Shown: positions 8,552-16,599 of the stretch, in pieces
Position numbering within the stretch: the first letter of the stretch is position 1
Layout of the letters: each line of letters begins with the position of its first letter
Assembly: GCA_965198485.1 (NCBI GenBank)
Contig: CBDAPQ010000005.1
Location: forward strand, 3,534,001 to 3,598,000
Direction of reading: 5' to 3'
DNA length: 64,000 nucleotides
Source of the DNA: RH-AL1 sp965198485
Lineage (GTDB): Bacteria; Pseudomonadota; Alphaproteobacteria; Rhizobiales; Beijerinckiaceae
Translations under genes and position numbers: made by a program
Notes under the pieces: model-generated
Seen by the model: only the letters and a program-made list of their open reading frames with translations
Database searches by the model: none
What the model was told of the DNA's origin: nothing

Positions 8552-8582
8552 GCCCGATAAACATCACGGAACGAGGACGGGC

Positions 8583-9482
8583 GTGAGAACGGTCATCCTC
8601 GGATCCGCGGCAGGCGGCGGCGTTCCCCAGTGGAACTGCCGCTGTTTTGTTTGCGAGCTGGCTCGCGCAGGTGACCCGCGCGTGGTGTCGCGGACGCAGT
8701 CTTCGATCGCGGTCAGCGCCGATGGCGAGCACTGGCTGCTCGTCAACGCCTCTCCTGACATCCGCCAGCAGATCGCCGAGAATCCGGTGCTGCACCCCAA
8801 GGTCGGTTCACGGCATTCGCCGATCTCCGCCGTGCTGCTCACCAACGGCGACGTCGACCACGTGGCCGGCCTGCTCACCTTGCGCGAAAGCCAGCCCTAC
8901 AAGCTCTACGCCACCGACACGACGCGCGAGAGCGTCGACGCCAACCGTATCTTCTCCGTGGCCAATCCCGCCTTCGTGCCGCGCTTGCCGATCACGCTCG
9001 ACGAGGCGTTCGAGCCGGTCCCGGGACTCAGTGTCGAGATGTTCACGGTGCCGGGCAAGGTGCCGCTTTGGCTTGAGGATGAGACAATGAAGATCGGCGA
9101 GGCGACCGAGACCACGGTGGGCCTCGACATCAACGCCGGCGGCAAACGACTGCTCTACATCCCAGGCTGCGCCGAAGTCTCGGACGCGGTGAAGCGCCGC
9201 ATCGAGGGCGCCGACGCCCTCTTGTTTGACGGCACGCTTTGGACCGATGATGAGATGATCGACGCGGGGCTTGGCGTGAAGAGCGCGCGACGCATGGGCC
9301 ATGTGCCGATGTCGGGCTCCGGGGGCTCTATCGAAAGCCTAAGAAGCGTCGCGGTCGGGCGGCGCGTATTCGTCCATATCAACAACACGAACCCTGTCCT
9401 CGTCTCCGACACGAGCGAACGGGGTCAGGCGGAAGCCTCTGGTTGGGAGGTTGGTCACGACGGGATGGAGATCGCCCTTTGA
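8583..9482 (+). CDS. pqqB: PQQ biosynthesis protein PqqB
   Basis: 299 residues from a GTG start at 8583 (VRTVILGSAAGGGVPQWNC), the usual PqqB length. It belongs to the metallo-beta-lactamase fold: GGGVPQWNCRCFVC near the N-terminus and the modified metal motif TNGDVDHVAG after HSPISAVLL. PqqB is reported to act on the excised Glu-Tyr dipeptide as a hydroxylase on the way to PQQ. Its stop overlaps the presumed TTG start of pqqC. A longer frame reaches upstream across pqqA but that part has no homology. Confidence 0.96.
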   Translation: MRTVILGSAAGGGVPQWNCRCFVCELARAGDPRVVSRTQSSIAVSADGEHWLLVNASPDIRQQIAENPVLHPKVGSRHSPISAVLLTNGDVDHVAGLLTLRESQPYKLYATDTTRESVDANRIFSVANPAFVPRLPITLDEAFEPVPGLSVEMFTVPGKVPLWLEDETMKIGEATETTVGLDINAGGKRLLYIPGCAEVSDAVKRRIEGADALLFDGTLWTDDEMIDAGLGVKSARRMGHVPMSGSGGSIESLRSVAVGRRVFVHINNTNPVLVSDTSERGQAEASGWEVGHDGMEIAL

Positions 9483-10237
9483 ACATTCTCATGTCGCCCG
9501 CCGAACTCGAGCAGGAGTTGCGCGGTATCGGCGCTAGCCGCTACCATAGCCTCCACCCGTTCCATAAACTGTTGCACGGTGGCAGTCTCAACCGCGAACA
9601 GGTCCAGGCCTGGGCGTTGAACCGCTTCTATTACCAAGCGATGATCCCCATCAAGGACGCCACCATCCTGGCGCGGATGGACGATCCCGAGCTGCGCCGC
9701 ATCTGGCGCCAGCGCATCGTCGACCACGACGGCGAGAACGCCGGTGACGGCGGCATCGAGCGCTGGCTGATGCTGACCGACGGGCTCGGCTTCTCGCGCG
9801 ACTACGTGACCTCGCTGAAAGGCCTGCTGCCGGCGACGCGCTTTGCCGTCGAGGCGTACGTCCATTTCGTGCGCGAGAAGCCGCTGCTCGAGGCGATCGC
9901 CTCCTCGCTGACCGAGCTGTTCTCGCCCAACATCATCTCCGAGCGCGTTTCAGGCATGCTCAAGAACTACGACTTCATTTCGGAACGCACCCTGGCCTAT
10001 TTCGGCAAGCGCCTGACCCAGGCGCCGCGCGATGCCGACTTCGCCCTAGCCTACGTCAAGGCGAATGCGCACACCGCCAAGGAGCAGGCTGCGGTCTGCG
10101 ACGCGTTGCGTTTCAAGTGCAACGTGCTATGGGCCCAGCTGGACGCGCTGCAGCACGCCTATGTCGAGACGGATGCCGTGATCCCGCCCGGCGCCTGGCA
10201 GCCCGGCCAGGCGATCGTTGCCATCGCGGCGGAGTAG
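9479..10237 (+). CDS. pqqC: Pyrroloquinoline-quinone synthase PqqC
   Basis: About 252 residues, matching the known PqqC length of about 251. PqqC catalyses the last step, ring closure and eight-electron oxidation of AHQQ to PQQ without a metal. Family landmarks seen are RYHSLHPFHKLLHGG, ALNRFYYQAMIPIKDA, RIVDHDGE and ELFSPNIISER. The TTG at 9479 has GGAG eight bases upstream and overlaps the pqqB stop by four bases; an ATG at 9491 is the alternative. It is a separate gene here, not a PqqCD fusion as in Methylobacterium. Confidence 0.95.
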   Translation: MNILMSPAELEQELRGIGASRYHSLHPFHKLLHGGSLNREQVQAWALNRFYYQAMIPIKDATILARMDDPELRRIWRQRIVDHDGENAGDGGIERWLMLTDGLGFSRDYVTSLKGLLPATRFAVEAYVHFVREKPLLEAIASSLTELFSPNIISERVSGMLKNYDFISERTLAYFGKRLTQAPRDADFALAYVKANAHTAKEQAAVCDALRFKCNVLWAQLDALQHAYVETDAVIPPGAWQPGQAIVAIAAE

Positions 10238-10246
10238 CGCGACGCC

Positions 10247-10528
10247 ATGGAAGACGTGACAGGCGCCAGCGTCCCGAAACTGCCGCGCGGAGTTCGCTTG
10301 CATTTCGATCAAGTGCGCAATGCTCACGTGTTGCTCGCCCCGGAGCGCGCCTTCAACGTCGACGGCCGAGCCGTCGCGGTGCTTCAGCTCATCGATGGGC
10401 AGCGCTCGATCGGTGTCATCGCCGGCGACCTTGCTGGCCGGTACAATGCCGATCTCGCGCAAATCGAGCGCGACGTGACGGCGATGATCGGCGATCTCGT
10501 CGCCAAGAGAGTGGTGGAGGCGGCATGA
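10247..10528 (+). CDS. pqqD: PQQ peptide chaperone PqqD
   Basis: A 93-residue winged-helix-type RiPP recognition element that binds PqqA and presents it to PqqE. Typical sequence: KLPRGVRLHFDQVRNAHVLL then the VLQLIDGQRSI segment and a C-terminal helix. It lies nine bases after pqqC and overlaps pqqE by four bases (ATGA). Its independence from pqqC distinguishes this operon from the pqqC/D fusion of Methylobacterium. Confidence 0.94.
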   Translation: MEDVTGASVPKLPRGVRLHFDQVRNAHVLLAPERAFNVDGRAVAVLQLIDGQRSIGVIAGDLAGRYNADLAQIERDVTAMIGDLVAKRVVEAA

Positions 10529-11679
10529 CCTCGTCCGAGATGCTTGCGCCGCCAGCGCCAAGCCTGCCGAACCCGATCGGCATCCTCATGGAGCTGACGC
10601 ACCGCTGCCCGCTGCATTGCCCCTATTGCTCGAACCCGCTCGAGCTCGACAAGCGTTCGCTGGAGATGGACACGTCGACCGTGCTGCGCGTGCTCGACGA
10701 GGCCGCAGCGCTCGGTATCCTCCACGTGCACCTCTCGGGTGGCGAGCCGACCGCGCGCCAGGACATCGTCGAGATCACCGCCAAGTGCGCGCAGGCCGGG
10801 CTTTATTCCAACCTGATCACGTCGGGCGTGGGTCGGGCGCTGGCCGTGCTGCCGTCCCTGTCGGATGCCGGCCTCGATCACGTGCAGCTCTCGCTGCAGG
10901 GCGTGGACGTCGTCTCAGCCGACAAGGTCGCCGGCCTCAAGGGCTCGCACGAGACGAAGATGCGCTTCGCCGAGGAGATCGCCCGGCTTGGCCTGGCGCT
11001 GACGGTCAACGCCGTGATTCATCGCGGCAACATCGATCAGGTCGAGGGCTTCATCGAGCTGGCGCAGAAACTTGGCGCCCGTCGGCTCGAGATCGCGCAC
11101 ACGCAATACTATGGCTGGGCCTACAAGAACCGCGCCTCGCTGATGCCGGCACGTCCCGACGTCGATCGTTCGCTGCGCATCGTCGACGCCGCGCGCAAGC
11201 GACTCTCGGGCTCGCTCGTGATCGACCTCGTCGTGCCGGACTACTACGCTCTGCGTCCGAAAGCCTGTGCCGGCGGCTGGGGCCGCAAGCTGATGAACGT
11301 CTCGCCCGCCGGCAAGGTGCTGCCCTGCCACGCGGCCGAGTCGATTCCCGGCCTCGAGTTCTGGTTCGTGCAGGATCATGCGCTCGCCGACATCTGGCGC
11401 CGGTCGCCCGCCTTCAACGCCTATCGCGGCACCGACTGGATGCCGGAACCCTGCCGCAGCTGCGAGCGCAAGGAGATCGACTGGGGCGGCTGCCGCTGCC
11501 AGGCGCTCGCACTTCTGGGCGACGCCGCCGCGACCGACCCGGCCTGCGGCAAATCTCCGTTTCACGCCAGGATCGAGGCGCTGGCGACCGCCGAGGCTGC
11601 GACGGACGTCGCCCCGGACTACATGTATCGCGGCCCGGGACGCCTGCCCCAGCGCGAAGTCGAGGAAATCGAAGCTTGA
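10525..11679 (+). CDS. pqqE: PqqA peptide cyclase (radical SAM) PqqE
   Basis: 384 residues. The radical SAM cluster motif CPLHCPYC is at C28-C32-C35, followed by the SAM-binding LSGGEPTAR. The C-terminal SPASM domain carries its auxiliary-cluster cysteines (KACAGGWG, LPCHAAES, PEPCRSCERKEIDWGGCRCQ). PqqE forms the carbon-carbon bond between Glu16 and Tyr20 of PqqA. Its ATG overlaps the pqqD stop, and its stop overlaps the TTG start of the following exported protein. Confidence 0.97.
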   Translation: MTSSEMLAPPAPSLPNPIGILMELTHRCPLHCPYCSNPLELDKRSLEMDTSTVLRVLDEAAALGILHVHLSGGEPTARQDIVEITAKCAQAGLYSNLITSGVGRALAVLPSLSDAGLDHVQLSLQGVDVVSADKVAGLKGSHETKMRFAEEIARLGLALTVNAVIHRGNIDQVEGFIELAQKLGARRLEIAHTQYYGWAYKNRASLMPARPDVDRSLRIVDAARKRLSGSLVIDLVVPDYYALRPKACAGGWGRKLMNVSPAGKVLPCHAAESIPGLEFWFVQDHALADIWRRSPAFNAYRGTDWMPEPCRSCERKEIDWGGCRCQALALLGDAAATDPACGKSPFHARIEALATAEAATDVAPDYMYRGPGRLPQREVEEIEA

Positions 11680-12410
11680 AGACCAGTGCAGTTCGTGGGC
11701 CGGTCATCGCCGCCTTGCTCCTCGTCGGCACCTTGGGGATTGCATTGGCGGACCCGCCAGCGGCGGGCCCGCCGACGAACGAGCCTGCCGGCTCCGCGAG
11801 ATCGATTCCCGGTCAGAGCGACGTCGCGACGCTGCTTTTCGGCACGGCTATGTGGGACAAGGTCCCAGCAGGCAGCAAGGTGACCTACACGTTCGACAAG
11901 ACCACCTCGGATGCTTCGCTCGGCGTTCCCTTCAAGGACAATGTCGTGCTGACGCTGGGGAACGGTGACGATCCGAAAAGCCGCACCACCGAAATGCAGC
12001 TCTTCAGCGGTGCCAATCGCAAGCCGGCCGGACCTTTCCCGTCCGACCAACAGAATCCGCTGCTTCTGGTCATCCTCGAGAACAACGTCCAGGAGCTCTC
12101 CGCACTCTTCAAGGCCAATCCGCGCTACCTTAAGAACGCGATCCGCAAGGCGTGGCGCGACAACCCCAAGATCGAGCAGGCCGAAGACAGAATCGACGGC
12201 AAGCCTGTCGCCGTTACGCGCATCACCGTCGCTCCCTTCATCAACGACGCCGAAGCCGAGAGGATGAAGGGGCTGAACGCGATGATCTACACGGTCGATG
12301 TCTCCAACGATGTACCTGGATACATTGCCGTCATCGACATCCACGCTGCCGCGACAGGCAAGCCGCTCTTTGCGGAAACGCTGCGTTACGCATCGGAGGC
12401 CAAGAAGTGA
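11676..12410 (+). CDS. Exported protein coupled to pqqE, unknown function
   Basis: A 244-residue protein from a TTG that shares four bases with the pqqE stop (TTGA), a layout that implies translational coupling. The N-terminus (KTSAVRGPVIAALLLVGTLG then ALA) is a signal peptide, followed by a Pro-rich linker and a roughly 200-residue beta-rich domain with no motif I recognise (VTYTFDKTTSD, NVVLTLGNGD). No cysteine remains in the mature part. Operon position suggests a periplasmic accessory of PQQ enzymes or of cofactor handling; that is inference only. Confidence 0.75.
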   Translation: MKTSAVRGPVIAALLLVGTLGIALADPPAAGPPTNEPAGSARSIPGQSDVATLLFGTAMWDKVPAGSKVTYTFDKTTSDASLGVPFKDNVVLTLGNGDDPKSRTTEMQLFSGANRKPAGPFPSDQQNPLLLVILENNVQELSALFKANPRYLKNAIRKAWRDNPKIEQAEDRIDGKPVAVTRITVAPFINDAEAERMKGLNAMIYTVDVSNDVPGYIAVIDIHAAATGKPLFAETLRYASEAKK

Positions 12411-12781
12411 GAGCCGCCTTTACTATCGCTTTGGTCGGTGCGCTTGCCATCGGCGCATTGGCAACCTTGACGGCAGGCTCCGCTGCGGCGGCAGACGCGC
12501 AAGCGAGCGATTACCCGACATCCGCGCGCGCCGACTACGTGCTCGGCTGCATGGCGGCGAACAGCAACACCCGTCCCGCGCTCGACCATTGCTCCTGCTC
12601 GATCGACGTCATCGCCTCCATCCTACCCTACGATAAATACGAGGAGGCGGAGACCATCCTCTCGATGCGCCAGGGGATCGGCGCCCAGGCTCGCGAGTTT
12701 ACCGCGGCCAAGGGTCTGAACGATATCGTCGCCGACCTTCGTCGGGCGCAGGCCGAGGCCGAAATCCGCTGCTTCCGCTAA
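12407..12781 (+). CDS. Small exported Cys protein at end of pqq operon
   Basis: A 124-residue protein from a GTG overlapping the previous stop by four bases (GTGA). A signal peptide (residues about 1-29, ending in ATLTAGSAAAADA) precedes a helical domain with four cysteines: VLGCMAAN, the tight pair DHCSCSID, and a terminal IRCFR. The CxC plus flanking Cys would suit one or two disulfides in the periplasm. I know no function for it. As the third coupled gene in a row after pqqE it is a strong candidate member of the PQQ/methanol oxidation machinery. Confidence 0.75.
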   Translation: MRAAFTIALVGALAIGALATLTAGSAAAADAQASDYPTSARADYVLGCMAANSNTRPALDHCSCSIDVIASILPYDKYEEAETILSMRQGIGAQAREFTAAKGLNDIVADLRRAQAEAEIRCFR

Positions 12782-12900
12782 TTCGACGCCTGTTAGGGAG
12801 GCGAATCTCCGTTATTGTGAGCCAAAGGCGAAACGGTTCGGGAGCCGATGACGGATATCGTCCCGAGTCTAGATGTTTCGTCCCCGCCCCTCTCGGCTGA

Positions 12901-14283
12901 TCAGGAATCCAGGAAAAGCCTCTGCCCGATGTATTCGCCTTCGCGGATGCCGCCGCAGCACGCGAAGACGGCGCTTCCCACGTGCGTGGCATATTGATTG
13001 AGGAGGTCGAGCTTCGACATCGGCTCGAAGATCTTGCTGAAGCCTGTCCTTGGATCGCGCTGATAGGCGATGAAGAGCAGCCCGGCGTCGTATTCGAGAC
13101 CCTGCCGCCACGGCGGCCAGCGCTCCGCCACGAAGCTGAGGCCGTCGTTGTAAGAATAGGCCCGGCGCATGATGCGAGCGCCGTCGTTGGCACTGGCCGA
13201 ACCGAGCCGCACGTGCGCTTGTTGCGCGATAACGAAATTGCCGTCTTTGTCGGTCGCATCGAGCGCCAGCGGCGTGAACTCGTCGCCGCCGGTCAACGGC
13301 GCGCCGCTGACCTTGCGCCGACCGATCACCTCTTCCTGAAAATCGAGATCGGTGCGATCCCAATGCTCCAGCGCCAGTCGAATGCGGCGGGCGACCATGT
13401 AGCTGCCTCCCCGCATCCAGTCCGGCCCCTCGTCATCGACCCAGACCACTTCATCGAAGCTGCCGTTGCCGACGGTCTTCCCGTCCGCGACTTCGGCGGG
13501 GAAAGGGCTGCCCGGGTTCTGCGTGCCGTCCTTGAAACCGAGAAGGTTGCGCGGAGTCTCGCCCCGCGGAGAATCCGGCAGGAAGCCGCTCTGCATCCAG
13601 CGGAGTGCCGCAGTGCCCTTCCGGGCGCCGTACGCCGACGTCGAGCCGGCCGTCTTGCCACCGTAGCCTGACGCCGCATCGTCGGCCGCTGCGATCCGGG
13701 CCAGCTGCCGGATGGCGTGGAAGGCGACCATCTCCTCGTCGGCGCAAGCCTGGATGCAAAGATCCCCACCGCTGCGCTTCTCGTCGAGCTGGTCGCCGTT
13801 GAACACCGGCAAGTCGGCGAGCGCCGCCGGGCGCCGACCCTTGAGCCCGAAGCGATCGCGGCCGTTCTTCTCGAACAGTCCGGGGCCGAAGCCGAAGGTC
13901 AGCGTCAGGCGACGCGGCGGCAGCCGGAAGGCCTCGCCGCTATCGGCAGGCGGCTTGTCTGGGTTCTCGGCCAGAAGCTCGGCGGGAAGTCCGGCGGTCA
14001 TCCGCGCGGCGGCCTGCGTCCAGGCCTTCAGCGTCGCGATGAGGTCGACGACCTTCTCCGTCGTGACGTCGAAGGCCGCGAACACCGTATGCGTCTGCTG
14101 CGGCGTCTCGATCCCGGACTGGTGCGCCCCGTAGAACGGCTCGCGCGATTCGAGACCGTGCTGGTCCACCTTCGTGTTGGTCGCGGGATTGCCGGACGGC
14201 GCCGCGGCGGCGGCCGTCGCGACGAGCGCGCCGCCGGCAGCCCCCAGGAAGCCGCGTCGAGTGGAAAAAGGACAACCTCCCAA
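12901..14283 (-). CDS. efeB: Tat-exported DyP-type peroxidase, EfeB/YcdB-like
   Basis: A 460-residue haem protein. The N-terminus carries a twin-arginine signal (STRRGFLG, R9R10, then an Ala-rich stretch), so it is exported folded. DyP signature GFKDGTQNP has the catalytic Asp at D252 (GxxDG), and the proximal haem His is most likely H357 in AQQAHVRLG, before RRAYSY. EfeB-type enzymes use peroxide or release iron from haem in the periplasm. It is the last gene of the five-gene ABC operon, 14 bases after the beta-propeller gene. No efeU or efeO is present, unlike the classical EfeUOB set. Confidence 0.88.
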   Translation of the reverse strand: MGGCPFSTRRGFLGAAGGALVATAAAAAPSGNPATNTKVDQHGLESREPFYGAHQSGIETPQQTHTVFAAFDVTTEKVVDLIATLKAWTQAAARMTAGLPAELLAENPDKPPADSGEAFRLPPRRLTLTFGFGPGLFEKNGRDRFGLKGRRPAALADLPVFNGDQLDEKRSGGDLCIQACADEEMVAFHAIRQLARIAAADDAASGYGGKTAGSTSAYGARKGTAALRWMQSGFLPDSPRGETPRNLLGFKDGTQNPGSPFPAEVADGKTVGNGSFDEVVWVDDEGPDWMRGGSYMVARRIRLALEHWDRTDLDFQEEVIGRRKVSGAPLTGGDEFTPLALDATDKDGNFVIAQQAHVRLGSASANDGARIMRRAYSYNDGLSFVAERWPPWRQGLEYDAGLLFIAYQRDPRTGFSKIFEPMSKLDLLNQYATHVGSAVFACCGGIREGEYIGQRLFLDS

Positions 14284-14297
14284 GGTCGCTTACCTCC

Positions 14298-15443
14298 TCA
14301 GTCTGCTTGCACGAGCGTGTTGACGTCGTCCTCGACGTAGTAGAACCCCTTGCCGGACGGCATCATCGCCAAGCCGAAAAGGTCGCCCGAACCGGGCGGC
14401 GTCTGCGCCTTGTCGGTATCGGCCCAATAGGCGCCGAGCTGCTTGCCGGTCCTCACGTCGACCTCGACAACCTGCCCGTTAAGCCCGTTGACCACGAGAA
14501 GGTGCCCCGCCGGCGTCATCGCCAGCGCCAGCGGGCGCTGCAGCATGTCGCCCTTGGTGACCGCGCGCCCCGTTCCGGCGCTGTCGGCACGAGTGGTGGC
14601 GTTGGGGATCGCGGTGATCGCGTTGTCGATCGCGTCGGATACGAACAGCGTACCATCCTTGCCGAGCGCAAGGCCCGTCGGCCCGATGACGAAGACGCTC
14701 TTGTCGGCCTGCTCGCCGAACCCTTCGGCGACGATCGTGTCCTTGGCGAGGACCGGCGGCTTGTCCTTCGCCACCATCAGCTCAAGGCGCACCACGTTGG
14801 CCTTCCTCACGACGGGTGGATTGTTCTCGGGCGCACCGATGCCGAAGCCGGTGTTGCTGACGAACAGCGTCACCTTAGACCCATCATCGACGACCGCCAT
14901 GTTACCCCACGGGCCATCGATGTGCGGGCTGGTGATGGTACCGGCGACTTTGCCGTCAGGGTCGAGCACGACGAGGCATCCAGCACCCTTCGTCGCCGTC
15001 GTGCCGTCCGTGCTGGGCATGCTGCCGACGATGATCCAGCCGGTCCTGAGCATGGACATCGCGGTGGTGAGCCCGACACCTCCGGGGCATCCCGGAAGCG
15101 TCCTCGGGAGCGTGGCGACCTCGGTCATCTTCTTGGTCGCCGGGTCGAAGTCGACGATGGTGGTGCCGAGCCCCTGAAGGTTGGCTTTATTGTTGAAATT
15201 GTCGACGAGCACGTCGCCCTGCTTGATCTTGCCGGCGCTGACCGGCGCTACGACGATGGCGTAAGGGTTCTGGTCGCCGTTGCCCGGGATGGTCGAGGCC
15301 AGTGTCTTCTGGTGATGGATGCCGTTCAGGAAGCTGCCGGCCTCGCCGTCGGCGTGCGCCTGGCTGCCGAGGGCCACGACGGTGCCGAGCGCCACGATCC
15401 GCGGGATCATTCTCGATAGCGCATGAGGTCGGGTGTTCATCAT
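14298..15443 (-). CDS. Exported NHL/SMP-30-like beta-propeller protein
   Basis: A 381-residue protein. The ATG at 15443 overlaps the stop of the ABC ATPase gene (ATGA) and has GGAG just upstream; a second ATG follows directly. A signal peptide ends at about AHADG. The rest consists of repeated blades such as PTGLALGKDGTLFVSDAIDN and PLALAMTPAGHLLVVNGLNG, typical of NHL-like six-bladed propellers. Such folds bind ligands or act as lactonases; no catalytic residues can be fixed here. Tight operon position between the iron-type ABC importer and the DyP peroxidase suggests a periplasmic step in the same pathway. Confidence 0.8.
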   Translation of the reverse strand: MMNTRPHALSRMIPRIVALGTVVALGSQAHADGEAGSFLNGIHHQKTLASTIPGNGDQNPYAIVVAPVSAGKIKQGDVLVDNFNNKANLQGLGTTIVDFDPATKKMTEVATLPRTLPGCPGGVGLTTAMSMLRTGWIIVGSMPSTDGTTATKGAGCLVVLDPDGKVAGTITSPHIDGPWGNMAVVDDGSKVTLFVSNTGFGIGAPENNPPVVRKANVVRLELMVAKDKPPVLAKDTIVAEGFGEQADKSVFVIGPTGLALGKDGTLFVSDAIDNAITAIPNATTRADSAGTGRAVTKGDMLQRPLALAMTPAGHLLVVNGLNGQVVEVDVRTGKQLGAYWADTDKAQTPPGSGDLFGLAMMPSGKGFYYVEDDVNTLVQAD

Positions 15444-16591
15444 CGTCTCCGTTGGAAGGTGCCGGCCACTCTTGCCGACACGACGCATTGTGAGACGCTC
15501 GCGTCAGCGGCCGGCGCCGTCGCCCGTGCCGCGCCTGACCGCGATGCGGCATCGCGCACGTAGCTCACGACCTCGCCCGCGACCGCCAGGCGGACCTGAT
15601 CGCCGGCCCGGACCGGGACGTGACCCGGCGTGCGCGCCGTGATCTTTGCGGCGGGATCGTTGTCCAGGATCATCGCGACGGATGCGTCGTGGCCGTAGAA
15701 GGTCACGCCGCAGATTCGAGCTCGGACGCCGCCGGGTTCGCCGCCTTCCAGAACGCGGATCTGCTCCGGACGGATCATGACGTCGACCTGCCCCCTCGGC
15801 ATGTCGACGGCGAGGCGCAGCACTCCCAGGGCGCAGCTGACGTGATCGCCTACCGCGACGCCGGGGAGCACGACCGCCTCGCCGATGAAACGTGCGAGTT
15901 CGAGGTCGTGAGGGCGCCGGTACAGGATACCGGGCGCGTCGACCTGCACCATGCGACCGTTGCGCAGAACCGCCACACGCTCGCCGAGCGACAGCGCTTC
16001 CGCCTGATCGTGCGTGACCAGCAGCGCTGTTGCCCCGACTTCGGCGAGGGCGTCTGAGACTGCGCGCCGGGTGTCGACGCGCAACGCGGCGTCGAGCGAC
16101 GAGAACGGCTCGTCGAGCAGCACGATACGGGGCTGCGCGGCCAAGGCGCGGGCGAGGGCGACCCGCTGCTGCTCGCCGCCGGAGAGCTGGTGCGGGCGCC
16201 GTCCGGCATGGCTCGGCTTGAGGCCGAGCAGCCCGATCAGGCGATCGACGACGGTTCGCGAGGCGCGTTCGCGGCGTGGCAGGCCGAAGACGATGTTCTC
16301 GGCAACGGAGAGGTGTGGGAAGAGCGCGCCATCCTGCGCGACGTAGCCGATGCGGCGGCGCTCGGGCGGCATGTGCACGCCGGGACCGGCGACGACGTTG
16401 TCGCCAAGGACGATGGTGCCGGCGTCCGGCCGCTCGAAGCCGCACAACAGACGCAGCAGGGTGGTCTTGCCGCTGCCTGACGCGCCGAGCAGCGTCGTCA
16501 GCGTGCCGGCGGCGACGTGGAGGTCGATGTCGGACAGCACGGTGTGATGTCCGAAACGCTTCGCCAAGCCCGCCGCGACGAGGTCTGTCAT
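15440..16591 (-). CDS. Ferric-type ABC importer ATPase (FbpC-like)
   Basis: 383 residues. Walker A GASGSGKT at 36-43, Q loop in RRIGYVAQDGALFPHLS, signature LSGGEQQR, Walker B RIVLLDEPFSSLD and the H loop LLVTHDQAEA are all present; the C-terminal third is a TOBE-type domain (VMIRPEQIRVLE). This fits the MOI/Fbp subfamily. It powers the fused permease encoded eight bases upstream and overlaps the beta-propeller gene by four bases. Start ATG at 16591. Confidence 0.9.
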   Translation of the reverse strand: MTDLVAAGLAKRFGHHTVLSDIDLHVAAGTLTTLLGASGSGKTTLLRLLCGFERPDAGTIVLGDNVVAGPGVHMPPERRRIGYVAQDGALFPHLSVAENIVFGLPRRERASRTVVDRLIGLLGLKPSHAGRRPHQLSGGEQQRVALARALAAQPRIVLLDEPFSSLDAALRVDTRRAVSDALAEVGATALLVTHDQAEALSLGERVAVLRNGRMVQVDAPGILYRRPHDLELARFIGEAVVLPGVAVGDHVSCALGVLRLAVDMPRGQVDVMIRPEQIRVLEGGEPGGVRARICGVTFYGHDASVAMILDNDPAAKITARTPGHVPVRAGDQVRLAVAGEVVSYVRDAASRSGAARATAPAADASVSQCVVSARVAGTFQRRR

Positions 16592-16599
16592 GGCGCGCC

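Noticed and set aside
8472..8582. Upstream extension of pqqB across pqqA
   Set aside because: The extension overlaps pqqA in another frame and is low complexity; the GTG at 8583 gives the normal PqqB length.
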